Source: Hortaea werneckii
Lineage: Eukaryota > Ascomycota > Dothideomycetes > Mycosphaerellales > Teratosphaeriaceae
Reading direction: 5' to 3'
DNA: 64,000 nt
Assembly (NCBI GenBank): GCA_037044905.1
Contig: JBAOKB010000178.1
Span: forward strand, 1 to 64,000
This document shows, in pieces, positions 40,862 to 52,204 of this stretch (the first letter of the stretch is position 1; each line of letters starts with the position of its first letter). The notes beneath the pieces were generated by a model, which saw only the letters and a program-made list of their open reading frames with translations, had not been told where the DNA came from and did no database searches. The position numbers were made by a program, and so were the translations under genes.

Positions 40862-43115
40862 CTACATCCTATGCACCTTATCATCCTTACTCCACCTCCT
40901 AAATGTCTTGCCGTAATAGTAGTACACAATTCCACAAAGACACCACAGCGTCATGAGACACATATTCGTCATGATGGGTTTAACAAACCCTACCTCCTCA
41001 GTCCAAGGCGTGATGAATTCTGCGAAGCCATAGCCCCATAGATTCTTGTTGACGGTGACTGCAACCATCAAGCTACCAGCCACTGGCTTGTAGCTGTCGA
41101 CGGAGTAGGTGGTGGCCATGGCGGGCAATGCAGCTACTTGTATACCTTGCAGCGTGTCAGGGATGCAGCGTGTCAGGGATGCAGCATGTCAGAGATGCAG
41201 CGTGTCAGGGATGCAGCGTGTCAGGGATGCAGCGTGTCAGGGATGCAGCGTGTCAGGGATGCAGCGTGTCGGGGATGATGACGAGGGGTTTCCAGGTCAA
41301 AAATTGCTTACCTGCACATGTGTAGCCGATGATGACGATGGCTTCCCAGGGCCACTTGTATTCGTACCCAAAAGCGACGATGAAATTGCCTAGAATCATG
41401 ATCAAGACGTAGGGGACTGGAGATCAGAAGTGTTAGTTTTCGAAAAGGGGGTGGCAAATAGGGGTTGCAACTTACTCATAGCCGGCAAACGCATTTCCGG
41501 CTCTCTGATACCGTTATTCTTCTTCGTAGCCCTAGCAGAAACCCAATCGCTAAAGGGACCGGCTGTAGCAAGGCCGATAAATGCCCCGATCAAGATGGCG
41601 AAGTTGAAGAACCCAATCGTCTGCGCATCTAGGTTGTAAGGTGGCGCAGCAAAATTCTGCGACTGCGTGAGGTTGATAGTCAGGAAGCAGCTGCAGGACC
41701 AGGAGACGATGAAGGCGGTGAATTCGACGATAGGGAAGAGGAATAGCTTCCAAGGTATATAGAGGTCTGGTTGAGGTCAGCTTTGCGTTGCTTGAATGGC
41801 TTGTATTATGGAACCCACCGATGAGGATGTCGCGGAAGGGGTGCTCGCTCGCGTGCCAGATGCCCCATTGTTTCTTGCTTGGAGAGCCTTTGCCTAGGTA
41901 AGGGTCGCGGTCGGCCGTTGCTTGGGCAGAGAGGTCCGGCATGTCATGGTTGTTGGGTTGTGTTTGCGTCAGGGTAGTTGTGAGGTCTTTTTCTGCGTCT
42001 TCTTTCTGGGAATCGTCTTGGGCTTTTTCGGTTGAACCTTCGGTGGGGAGTTGTTTCATGGCTTCAGGGTGCGGGCGGTGCCACTTTGTCCTGTAAACTA
42101 TCGTTAGCTGTGAACAGGTCTTGGCCCCTTTTCCCCTTTCCGCTTTTCCGCTTTTCCGTCCCCCTCTTCTCTGTCTCTCTCTCTTCCCCCCCTTTCTCTC
42201 TCTCTCTCTCTCTCTCTTCCCCCCCTTTTTGTCTCCCTCTATCTCTCTATTTCTCCTCATGGGAGGCGGGAATTGACTCACTCTGGAAACATAGTTATGA
42301 CCATAAGTAGTGATGCGCCAATGAGCGCCGTGTTGAACCACCAGAAATTGCGCCAACCCACGTGTAAAGACATGGATCCTGAGATGATAGGACCAACCAT
42401 AAGGCTCCCCATGTACGCAACCCAGTAAGTTGTATTGTGGAAGCCTCTGTCATGCAAGAAGAAGATGTCTGCGATGACGGCCGGCTGTATAGTCTCTGCT
42501 GGGCCCGCGCCAATTCCGTTGAGTACGCAAGCTCCCATAAAACTGCCGTAGGTCGTGGCTCGGGCACGCCAGATCGAAGATCCCAAATTAATCATTTGCG
42601 AGAATATGTAAACCGGCCGTCTGCCATAGGCTGTCATGATCGGAACCCAGATGAAGTTGCTAAAGCCAAGGACGAGGATAGCAATGCCAGTGAATCTTAC
42701 TACATCAGCGAGCTCGGAGTTGAATTCCTCGATGTAGTACGGGAACATCGGAGCGAGAGCCAGAGGTCCAAATCCTTGCGTAAAACTTACACTGCTTGCA
42801 GCAGCGATACACTGGTTCTCTGTCAGTTCCTGAACAGGAAGTAATAGATATCCCACTTACAAAGCCTTTCCACTTCTTGCTCCAGTTGAGAGGGTCGTGA
42901 GGGTCGTCTGATGGCTGTGGCACCAGAACATGAGATCCACCTTTGACAAAGTGATGACTTCCCACGTCTGCCATCACTTCCGTCCCAGGGAGGATCTCAG
43001 TATGGAGCTCTTGTTCGATTTGGTGAAGCTCCTACACACATGTCAGACATTTCAAGTCATTCCGTTCGTGCTTCAATGATCTGCATCTTACTGCTTCATT
43101 GTAGTTCATCTCCAT
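40862..43115 (-). CDS. DHA1-type MFS transporter (seven exons)
   Basis: Seven exons on the minus strand: 43115..43092, 43031..42861, 42811..42282, 42090..41819, 41766..41476, 41416..41312 and 41145..40862, giving 558 residues. The N-terminal EILPGTEVMADVG and DPHDPLNWSKKWKGF box is the hallmark of the fungus-specific DHA1 branch that includes Hol1-like carriers. Membrane segments follow: GFGPLALAPMFPYYIEEF, GIAILVLGFSNFIWVPIMTAYGRRPV, VLNGIGAGPAETIQPAVIADIFFLHDRG and WVAYMGSLMVGPIISGSM. A hydrophilic central loop of about 80 residues (KTEKAQ-type, acidic and basic) separates the two six-helix halves. The second half has NLDAQTIGFFNFAILIGAFIGLATAGPFSDW and a C-terminal basic tail. All phases close. 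The last intron is almost entirely a 16-bp minisatellite. Substrate unknown; drug or cation/amine transport is possible. Confidence 0.9.
41145..41272. repeat. Eight-copy 16-bp minisatellite in the last intron of the DHA1 gene
   Basis: Eight contiguous 16-bp units run from 41145 to 41272; the transcript-sense unit is CTGACACGCTGCATCC. Variation is minor: one G/A, one terminal G/A, one A/G, and a diverged unit at 41145-41160. Each unit carries a fungal branch-site motif (CTGAC, once CCGAC), and only the diverged unit contains AG, which is the 3' splice site. It has no spacers and is not a CRISPR array. Confidence 0.95.
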
Positions 43116-45362
43116 CTTGACGATATCTTTTGGCGGCCTTGGGGCGGGAGTCAGAAGGGTTGAAGATGTTTTCGAAAGTTGAGACCGCTCTGCAGCGATG
43201 GCGTCCTGTATTACAGAGCGGGAGAGATGCAGCTACCGCCCGCTCAACAGACGTGCAGGCGACCAATGCGCCGGAACACAAGGAGGATCAGGAAGAAAGG
43301 GGACAGGGACTCGTTGATAATAAACGAGGATCCGGGAAGCGAATCAATCGATGGAAGCTCATTTCAGAAAAGCACGCAGGAGCCTCTCACCTCTAATATA
43401 AAAGCTACATGCGGGCGCTACACATACAGGTGCATACATGCTGGCAACTGCCGCTTGAGTTTTGCATATGTACGTCCTGATACGCCGCGCCATGGCACTA
43501 GAACCTGTCTGTCTAGCTTCTTCCACACGCGACTTGGACCAGGGTCGCGAGGATAATAAGCGGGTAAGGGCTTAACGAAAGGAATGGGGTAAAACAGCCG
43601 TCCCTCTCCTTTCCCCAGACCCCGCTTGATTCGCTCTCCAGATCTTCTTTGGGTCCCCCCGGTGGAGGATTTCGGTCCCGCAGCTGTACGAGTCGTCACG
43701 GGCCACTCTGAAGTTGGGTCTGTCAGGGATCTGAGCACGATTATCTCAGGGAATTTGGAGCAATGCGAGAGCTCTGGGCTCCGGGACAAGAGGGTTCATG
43801 CGGGGTGCTGCCCGGCGTGCCCTGTCGGCTGTCGTCGACGGCATCTGTGAAGTGAGGAGTAAATACTGGAGAGCTCAGGAACAATGGAGAGGTTAGGACG
43901 AATGACAGCGACAGACGAGGAGCGGGCGGCGCGGCAGTTGCATGAATGCATATGCCGTGCGGATTGCCTGGGACTCTCCTCCGCACTGCCAGGCGGGTTG
44001 GCGGGATGTCGGTTTGCACCACGGGGTCAGTGTCGTAATAATCCGGGACGGCGGAAGTCAACCAGGTCACACTAGATCAGCCGCGGCGGCTGGCTATGGC
44101 GTGGTCTTCGAATTCTTGCCGCACGTTAACCCGCCGTCAAAGGCATGGGCAGAAGTGCTTGATCATCCAACGGCGACAATCTGCGAGACGAATGAGGTGG
44201 CGCTGGTCCGGGGTAAGGGCTGAAGGTTTGGTAGCGCGGTGTGGCGGGCTCGCGTGGAAGACAAGCTGGCCGAGGAAGTCAAACGCTAAAAACGTGGCAT
44301 TTAGCCGAGCTCTTGGCGGGCCAGAATCCTCCGACGGCGTTTGGGTAAAGCAGCAACCAATTCCAACCTCCCTTCACTATGCGCTATGATTACAGGTATC
44401 GTATACGACTCTACCACTTTCATCTCAGCAGCATTTGTGAAATTAACACATTGACTGATCCGCACCACGGAACTGTCTCTTCAACATGCCAGGCTTGTAT
44501 GGCATGAAGTCTCTTGCATTTCGGAAGAACAGATGGTGTGACCTTGTATCTCAACCTTCGTCGCAACATATATGTCTCCAAAGGAATGCACAGGCGGTGT
44601 CGGAGCTGCTGAAAGAATCTGAGACCAGGCAGACCCCTATAGCCAATGTCCGGCCCAAGATCGGGCAATCTGATCCCAAGCGAATGGATCTCCTGAGGGC
44701 GAGTTATGAATGCAATGAATTGAACGAATCTCCACTGTCAGCCCATCACCAGTATGGTCAGATACTGGACCATAAGGAGCGAAGTACGTCTCTCGAATTG
44801 AAGACATCTCCACTGAAGCCCATTACCAATATGGTCATACAACGAACCACAAGGAGCGAACTACGGCTCTCAGGTATCGTAGGCGCTGAAGCTATGCAGC
44901 GAGTGGGATGTCCAAGCTGTTTGATCTCAAGCTACTAGAATTCCCTTTGAAAGAAGCTGCTTGTCATCTCATGCTGAGAATATTACACTTCTGCAAGTGA
45001 TTTGAGGCGACTTCTGAAAATTTGTTCTCCGCCCATTGTCGCATTGCTATTGTGGCAACTTCACATCCCTCTGCCATTCGACTCTCGCAAAAACTCACAT
45101 CTCAACAGAAAGTCTTAGCGTATCAGCTCAATAGGAATGAGGAACAATGGCAGCATTGTCTTTCTCAGCCGTGTATCTCCCTCAAAAAAGACCCCTCAAA
45201 GACATGAAAACTCCAACATACTGGCGACGTCTCTAACCTTCTGCACTCCTTTGCGCTGGTCGCATTCACTTGTCAACAAAGACTTCTACTTTTTAAACTC
45301 CTCTGGCAGGACCAAGACGTTGATCGTCTCTTCACAAGACAGACCAATCCCAGCAACAAATA
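43116..45362. other. Intergenic, no convincing gene; internal 78-bp duplication
   Basis: About 2.2 kb upstream of both the DHA1 transporter and the PHD gene. An open frame at 44486-44938 (150 codons) has no recognisable domain. It contains a diverged tandem duplication of 78 bp starting at 44717 and 44795 (GAATTGAA...TCTCCACTG...AAGGAGCGAA), which keeps the frame only because 78 is divisible by three. The remainder shows nothing defined. Confidence 0.5.
44717..44872. repeat. Diverged tandem duplication, 78-bp unit
   Basis: Two copies begin GAATTGAA(C/G) at 44717 and 44795 and share TCTCCACTG, ATATGGTCA-like and AAGGAGCGAA blocks in the same order. Substitutions throughout indicate an old event. 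Confidence 0.7.
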
Positions 45363-46166
45363 ATGTCTTCCAACGTTCCACCGCCCGCTACGGAGGCCGC
45401 AGACACGGTCATCAACGACTTCTACAACAGAGAAGACTACGTGCGCCGCCGTGCGCACTTTCTGGGCAGGCACGACGCCTACAAGAATGTTTCGGTCTTC
45501 CCAATCGCCCGCGGCGATGCAGAGCGAGTATTCGCAGACGAACATGAGGTTACCGTTCTGTCCGTCCAAGAAGTGCAGCGCCGTGAGACGGCTGCGGGAT
45601 TCGAGGATCTGCTTCCCCTCCCAACTACAACCAACACCCAGACGATGGACAACTTCAGGTCCTACCCTGATCAGGAGTGGACGCGGAACAGCTACCCTGT
45701 CAGAAATCAACCGGATCCGCAGGACACTCCATCCCCCCAGCCCCCTCCTATTGAGTCCGCCCAGGTCTCTGCTGCTGCATCGGTCTCTGAAACGCAATCG
45801 GAAGAAGGGGAAGAAGGGGAAGACGAAGCATCCCCTCATCTCGAAGCAATAATCGCGGGAACACGCCTCCCCATCAACCATGCAGAGGCACTGCGCGCCT
45901 CCGAGATCCGCCGGGCCCGCGTTGGCGACCTGCAGCCTGAATTCTTTAGCCCTGAAGAATTCTTTGACGATGGGGAAGTCAGGTGCGTCTGTGGTCTGAC
46001 CGAGAACGACGGGATGCCGATGACGGCCTGCGAGGGGTGCGGTGTCTGGCAGCATATTGCGTGTGTGGGCCCTGCGTACTATGAGGGGATGGGAGATTAT
46101 TTCTGTCAGATGTGCGATCCGTATGTGCATCGTTTGTTGCTTGCGAGGCTGAGGAGGGAAGGGTAG
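45363..46166 (+). CDS. PHD-finger protein, 267 aa
   Basis: This single-exon gene starts MSSNVPPPATEA. The central part is Pro/Ser-rich and acidic (EEGEEGEDE). Residues of about 208-255 form a PHD zinc finger: RCVCGLTENDGMPMTACEGCGVWQHIACVG followed by YFCQMCDPY, giving the C4-H-C3 ligand order of the fold. The Trp two residues before the His-containing segment (VWQHIACVG) is the conserved structural position. PHD fingers of this type usually read histone H3 tails, often methylated Lys4, in chromatin complexes. No second chromatin domain is visible, so it is probably a subunit or adaptor. The basic tail (LLLARLRREG) could contribute to nuclear import. Specific complex unknown. Confidence 0.9.
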   Translation: MSSNVPPPATEAADTVINDFYNREDYVRRRAHFLGRHDAYKNVSVFPIARGDAERVFADEHEVTVLSVQEVQRRETAAGFEDLLPLPTTTNTQTMDNFRSYPDQEWTRNSYPVRNQPDPQDTPSPQPPPIESAQVSAAASVSETQSEEGEEGEDEASPHLEAIIAGTRLPINHAEALRASEIRRARVGDLQPEFFSPEEFFDDGEVRCVCGLTENDGMPMTACEGCGVWQHIACVGPAYYEGMGDYFCQMCDPYVHRLLLARLRREG

Positions 46167-46285
46167 GTCAGAACAATGTATGAATGGGAGGGCGTTCATG
46201 ATTTTGAGGGATGATAGGTTGTATCATAGCTCACAGTATGACAGACAATTCTGATAGCTTGCTTCTCACAAGCCTGCGAACTACG

Positions 46286-46399
46286 AAAAGTCATTATACC
46301 ATTCTGTAAGGGTAGGAAAGGCAAAAAGAGTGACTATGTACCAAAAGTCATTATGCCCTTCTGTAAGGGTGGGAAAGGCAAAAAGAGTGGACCCTCCCG
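46286..46399. repeat. 57-bp tandem duplication of a tRNA-like 3' flank
   Basis: AAAAGTCATTAT(A/G)CC(A/C)TTCTGTAAGGGT starts at 46286 and 46343. Each copy includes the A5-A6 tract that acts as a T-run terminator on the minus strand. The second copy abuts the tRNA-like gene. Confidence 0.85.
46380..46385 (-). terminator. Pol III T-run terminator after the tRNA-like gene
   Basis: Minus-strand T6 lies four bases beyond the acceptor stem of the tRNA-like unit. A duplicate T5 occurs 57 bp further downstream as a possible back-up. Confidence 0.65.
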
Positions 46400-46573
46400 G
46401 AATTGAACCGGGGATCTTGTTCACTTGGACGATGTGAGGGGCGCCAATCGGTACTGTTGAGGGGACATTGCCGGACGGAGTCGACTTCGTCTGGCAATGC
46501 CCCCTCAACAGAGCCGAGTAGCACTCCTTACATCTGAGCTCCTGAACACGCTCTGCCACTGAGCCAAGGGTCC
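46390..46573 (-). tRNA. tRNA-like Pol III gene with large hairpin insertion in the anticodon loop
   Basis: On the minus strand a 7-bp acceptor stem (GGACCCT with AGGGTCC), a D arm (GCTC...GAGC, A box TGGCTCAGTGG) and a T arm (CCCGG-TTCAATT-CCGGG, B box) are intact. An anticodon stem TGTTC/GAACA and a 5-nt variable loop (AGATC) can be formed. The anticodon loop is replaced by about 114 nt, in which further helices (GATGT/ACATC) enclose a 58-bp palindrome. The first loop bases are A and G, so the universal U33 is missing and no anticodon can be assigned. It could be a tRNA with an extreme intron and unusual splice register, a tRNA pseudogene disrupted by a palindromic element, or a tRNA-derived ncRNA. 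Promoter boxes and terminator suggest it is transcribed. Confidence 0.6.
46454..46511. repeat. 58-bp near-perfect palindrome inside the tRNA-like gene
   Basis: The arms (CTGTTGAGGGG... and ...CCCCTCAACAG) meet at a central GTCGAC with no loop. They differ at only three positions, all transitions. Weaker complementarity extends about five bases beyond each end. No target-site duplication is obvious. Confidence 0.9.
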
Positions 46574-47000
46574 GTGATTTGATGACGCTACGGAGGCCGA
46601 AATAGATTAAAACCCGCGAGAACCTTGTCTTAGCCTCACATAGCATACATAGCAAGGCTTGGAGAACGTCGCATTCCTTTCTCTCATGTGGTCTAAACTT
46701 CCAATGAGAATCGCAAGAGTCGATTACATCTCATTACTGTAGATCGAGTATTGCTAGCCTAAGGTACGATATGTTACCGTAGAGAGCAACAAACGTAAAG
46801 TAAATCACGAATATAGAGCGGCATTGCTAGTCAGAGGATTCTAATATCGACTTCGGACCGTACAGGGTTTTGTCATCTTGATACTGCAAGCCAAGCACGT
46901 GCGCATCCGTTCAAACCTTAGCGCGGCTCCAGCAGGTGCGTACAGCCTAGCATGCCCGCGTACATCAAAGGCCATTACCCTGCCGCTGCTACATGGTTTC
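46574..47000. other. Intergenic, no gene recognised
   Basis: This is the upstream flank of the tRNA-like gene and the left flank of the retrotransposon. GC content falls sharply at 47001. The last five bases (GTTTC, 46996-47000) are the left target-site duplication. Confidence 0.6.
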
Positions 47001-47166
47001 TAATGGTCCCTATAGATACGAGGTAGATAGAATAGGAAAAGCATGTTATTTTCTGCTATATATAGTAGCTTAGTTAATATATAGCTATAAACAACCCCTT
47101 ATTTAATATTTTTAGCTATTAGCCCTAAAAACCTTAGTAGTATCTACCTAAAACTAATAATCTATA
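47001..47166 (-). repeat. LTR, left copy (3' LTR with respect to element transcription)
   Basis: This aligns without gaps to 53600-53765. I count about 20 differences over 166 bp, every one a transition. TAATGG at the outer end and TCTATA at the inner end correspond to TAATAG and TCCACA in the other copy, consistent with ancestral TG...CA termini altered by RIP. Confidence 0.92.
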
Positions 47167-50100
47167 TACCCTTTTAGTAGTAAGCTACTAATTTAGATTA
47201 ATCTATAATTATCGTTATTTTTATCTTTAAAAATATAGTTAATTATTTTAATTAGCTTCTTTTATAAGCTAGTAGTATTACCTAGCTTCTTCTAGACTCT
47301 TAGGGCCTTATTAGTATAGAAGTCAAGCATCTTTAAGACTCTAATTATTAGCTTATCTAGATTTATCTCTACTTTACCTTTTATAACCTCTAGTATAATT
47401 AATTTAATAAGGTCTTAAGCGATATCTACTATATCTTAAATAATACTATTTAGCCTAACTAGCTTTAAAACATACTACTATATATATATAATATTAGCGT
47501 ACTTCTAGGTAAGAGAGTTATATTTATTACTACTCTAGCTAATTATTTTAGTAATACTACTATTAGTATTAAAAACTAGGAAGTTAATTTAGATACTACT
47601 TAATCTACTACCTTTAGACTTATAATAGGCGCTAGCTATATTAGAAGTAGTATTATATAGTTTTAGTACCTTAATAGGAGTAACTAGCTTATTTTACTAG
47701 TCTAATTTTCTCTTTACTACTTTAGATTTTTTAGTAGTAGCTTTCTCCTTTTTCTACTACTCCTTTATAGTTTTATCTACCTTTTCCTATATCTTCTTAC
47801 TTATACGGGTAGCTTTCTAACGTGCCTTACTAGTCTTCTTAGGTTATTACTACTACTTACTAGCTACTAGATCCTAAGGGGGCTACCTCTAATCTTTTAT
47901 AAAGCTCTTTTTAATAAGGGGCTTAGTAGTAGTATTTATATACTCCTATATTATTTCCGCTAGCTCTTAAGCTTTAGTGCTACTAGCTACGCTATTACTA
48001 CTATTTATTATAGCGAGATTATTATTTATTTTAGCTATACTTAAAGTACCCTAAAAGCCTATTTATTAATAGATTTAGGTAGTAAAAACGGGGATTATAC
48101 GACTAGATAATAACTATTCTAATAGTATCGGCTAAATAAAGAAGTTCTAATAGTTGTTATAGTAGTACTAATAGTAGTAGTATCGAAAGAAAGCGTTAAA
48201 ACTAACGGCTAAGGTAGCTTAAGTAAAGCTTTCGGCTATAAATTAAGGTTAACTCTATATATATAAAGATTTATTCTCGCGAATATTTCTAAAATTCTAA
48301 TATATTTAGCTATATTATTAAAATACTTTTTTTATAGTTAATAGTGTTCTAAATAAATATAATACTATCTATTAATTTTATAACTATATAGGCGGCCTAC
48401 TTATATTAAATTAAGTAGTAAATACTAAGTACCGCTAGATTAGTAGTAATTTTATTATACTATCTACTAGTATATCTATAGTTAACCTCTATTTAATAGC
48501 TATATTACTTATCTAATACTATTTTTATAGTTAATACTACTAAATATTAATATACCGTATCTTAGTATTAATCTTTCTATTTAGCTAAATAATTATATAG
48601 ATAGTTTAGCGATTATTATAGTAAATTACTAGATTTTCTAGTAGCTTAAGTCTAATACGCTTTAAGACTCTTATTTACTAGATTAGTTTAGTACTAGCGT
48701 AACTAATACTATAGAGCTCTACTTCTATAAACGACTTAGTAACTACGGATTGTTTTATAGCTTTCTAGTCTAGAAGCCCTCTAAAAAGGAAGAAGGTAAA
48801 ACCCTTATTACTCTTACGGGTTTCTTTATTATTAGTAAAAGAGGTATCTAAAATACTATAGAACTCTAAAATAATTATTAATTTAGATCTTTTATTACTA
48901 TAATTTAATTTATATTAGAGCCTAAGATCTATAATAAATAGTAGATATTATAATATATAGTCTACTACCTTTATATATTTATTAAATAGGTTTACTAAAT
49001 ACTATACTAGAAGGGAGGTAGTAAATATAATATCTAGTCTTATTTATACTACTATAAAATTAATAGATTTAACTTTACTACTAAAATTATAAATTTGTTA
49101 TAGAGTAGTTTTACTAGTATTTTCTAGACTAAAGTTAGTAGAAAGTAGGGATTTTAGCTATAAGTTAATAGATAGTCTATATTTTCTAATAATCTTCTCT
49201 AAATACTTACGCTAAATAAACTAAGTTATTTTATTCTATTAGTCTTTTATAACTTTTATAATATAAAACTATTTTAGCTTATTAAAATTCTTTATCTCGT
49301 ATATATTTATAAGTTTCTATTAAATATCTAAGGCTTCTACTCTCTCCTCTAATAGAAAGGTAATATAAATATTATTTATAAAGAAGAATAGTAGTACTCT
49401 CCCTTTAGCTTATAAATAGTCTATAACCTCGATTATATTAAGCTTTAGTAGTATTATAGTTAAATTACTATTCTATAAGTTTAGTAACTCCTTTAAGCTA
49501 TAGAATACCTTCTTATATTTTAATATAAAGCTCTTTTTACTAATACTATCTAAAGGTTATAGATAAATTAGCTATAGTAGTATAATATTTAAGAATATAT
49601 TTACTATATCTATCTAGATAGTATCTATATTATATTTAGTAATAAGAGCTATTATTAGTCTAAATAGTTTAGCTAATAGAGTAGCTAAGTAGGTATTATA
49701 AATAGTAGATTATAGGTTACCTCTTATATAAAAATAAGCCTCAAACCTTAGTAGTACTCCTTTATTATTACTCTTATACCTAAGTACCTACATTAATAGT
49801 AGTAAATTACCTTCTATATCTTTAATTAGTACCTATTTAAGAGTATCTATAGTAACCTATTTATTAAATTCTTTGTTTATTACTACTATCTATTTCTCTA
49901 TATATAAAGAGGTAAGAACCTACTTTTACCTTAAAGGTTCTAGAGGCATATCCTTAACGTATTTCTTAGATACTACTATCTTTATAAAATAAATAGAGCG
50001 TGTAATTATCCCTTATAGCGTATATATACTTATATTAGTTTCTACTAGAGCCTCTATTAATCTTTAGACTTTACTAATAAATAGATTATAAGTAGTTAGA

Positions 50101-51802
50101 GAGGCGGGCTTTTTAATAACTATATATTATTAATATTAATAATTTTCTAGCGGAAAAATTAGATTATAAATAGGTTCCCTTACTATCTCCTATTCTCTAG
50201 TAATTATTAGGGCCTCTCGGTTATATAGAATCTCTTCTATATTAGAATTTTAAGGATCTTATAGCTATACTACCTTATCTATAGATTCCTACTAACTCTC
50301 TTATTAACCCTCTATAAGTATATTAAACTATCTAAAGCCTAGTAGTTCCGGTAGTTTATACTAGATATCGACGGCCTAAAGAAGCTCTAGACTAAACATA
50401 TATCTAAAGTTAAGATTAGAGGTATAGTTATACGTTAAATTTTTATTAAAAATAATATCTCTAATACGAAGAACCTTATTTATTAATAGGATCTAGATTC
50501 TATAGATGTTAGTACTATTATACCTAACAAGATATCTAATATAGACCCTTAACTTAAGCTTACTATACTTTACTAGTTTATAGTAATTAGTCTTTAAAGT
50601 ATAAACTCGAAATCCTATCTTAATTAGATAAGAAAGTATAGGTTTCTATTATATAGCTATTTTAAATAGGGTTTTATAGTCTAAAGACTTTATTAGATAG
50701 CGATTTAGGAGATAAGCTACTATACTAACTAGCTCTAGCTATAGATTCTAAGGGATATTACCTTAAATAGCTAGACATCTTACTATTATTACTATTAAGG
50801 CTCTAGCAATCTTAGCTAGATCTTATACTAAAGTATCTAAAGTAGAAGGTCTCTATATAATAGACTCTCCTCTTAGTAATAATCGAAAGATAATACTATA
50901 TACTATATTATTATTATTAGATATATCTATAATCTAGCGGTTAAAGCTCTTTATAAATATAATAAGCTCTTAGATAGCCCTAACTATATTTTCTTAAGTC
51001 TTATTTAGTATAGTTTATATAAAGTAAATATATATAGCGGTATTATAAGCGTAAAATAGATACTAGTTACTATTATAGGCTTAGTTAAACTCTATAAGGT
51101 CTATTAATATCTATCTAAAGATTGTAGGTATAATAATATTATAACGCTTTCGACGTAAGATAATATATTTTGCTTTAGATTATATATATACCTTACACTT
51201 AGCTATATTTAGGAGCTCTAACTAGAATATATTTACCCTCTTAATAACTTAATTAAGATACTAAATCCTATTACCCCCGATATAGCTAAGTATCTAATAC
51301 TAGCGCTTAAATATTGCTTTTCTAGTTAGCTTTGCCTTCCTTAAGTTTACTATAAAGGCTTTTTTATAGTACTCTAGCTATTAGGCTATAGTATTTATAG
51401 GATATAGCTAGCTATTCTAATCTACTAGCTATTCTATAATATAGATGTTTAGGCTCTCTACTAGAGCCTAAATATTTAAAAAGGGAAGCTTATCGTAACG
51501 CTTAATTTTAGTAACTCTAATATTATTATTATTATACTAGTAGTTATCCCTCTTATCTAAGAAGAGGCTAATTTTATAGGTTAAGGATAAGGCAACTAGA
51601 TTTATATAGAAGCTTAGTACGTATAGTACGTTTTATAGTATAAGAGCAATAGTCTTTCTAGAAGGACTTTTAAAATTTAGCTATATAGTTCTAAGAGCTA
51701 TAGCTTTAAATATACTATTATTAGCAATAATTTTAATTTCTAATAGTATAAACTTAACCTTAAAGCTATTACGGGTTAGGTTATTAATAATATAGGTATT
51801 AG

Positions 51803-52204
51803 TGTTGCGACCCTACGAAGTAGTGTTACGGGTTTAGAGCTCTTTAGAACAGATGTGTTAAGACAACTAGGTTGTGGGATAACTAATTGTAACAAGGCTG
51901 TTAGGTCTCTACCTAATAGTTGGATTGCAACATAAGTTAAACACACGAACTCCTAATAAGAAACGTGCCTAGTTATATATATAAGAGATTCGTGTCTTCA
52001 TGCATCTAATCGCCTAGTCGCTTAGCGATTAGTCGCTTAGTAATCGCTCGGTCGCTCGTCGACTAGTCGACTACTTGCATATATGCAGTTAGTCGCCTGC
52101 CAAGGCAGCGCTTACTTGCATACTAGTCACGTGACCCTTGTCTCCTCTGGCCCCTACTAGCTAATCGCTTCGGGTCTAACCGTCTCGTAACCGTGCTCGT
52201 AACA
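51803..52204 (+). mobile_element. Nested solo LTR, not RIP-mutated
   Basis: A 402-bp island of normal base composition inside the AT-rich element begins TGTTGCGACC and ends GCTCGTAACA, typical inverted TGTT...AACA termini. It is flanked by a perfect 5-bp duplication ATTAG (51798-51802 and 52205-52209). A TATATATATAAGAG box lies inside, giving plus orientation. It contains reiterated (C)TAGTCGCTTAG/TCGACTAG motifs. It is a solo LTR left by LTR-LTR recombination of a different family, inserted after the host element had been mutated. Superfamily unknown. Confidence 0.9.

Noticed and set aside
41145..41272. Regular 16-bp repeats as a CRISPR-like array
   Set aside because: The units are directly contiguous with no spacers, lie in a spliced intron of a fungal gene, and have minisatellite-type variation.
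34662..43115. Secondary-metabolite gene cluster
   Set aside because: Two transporters, a GMC enzyme and a hydrolase are present, but there is no polyketide synthase, NRPS, terpene synthase or pathway regulator.
44486..44938. Plus-strand frame of 150 codons as a gene
   Set aside because: No domain is seen, it contains an old 78-bp duplication, and conservation cannot be judged; left as intergenic.
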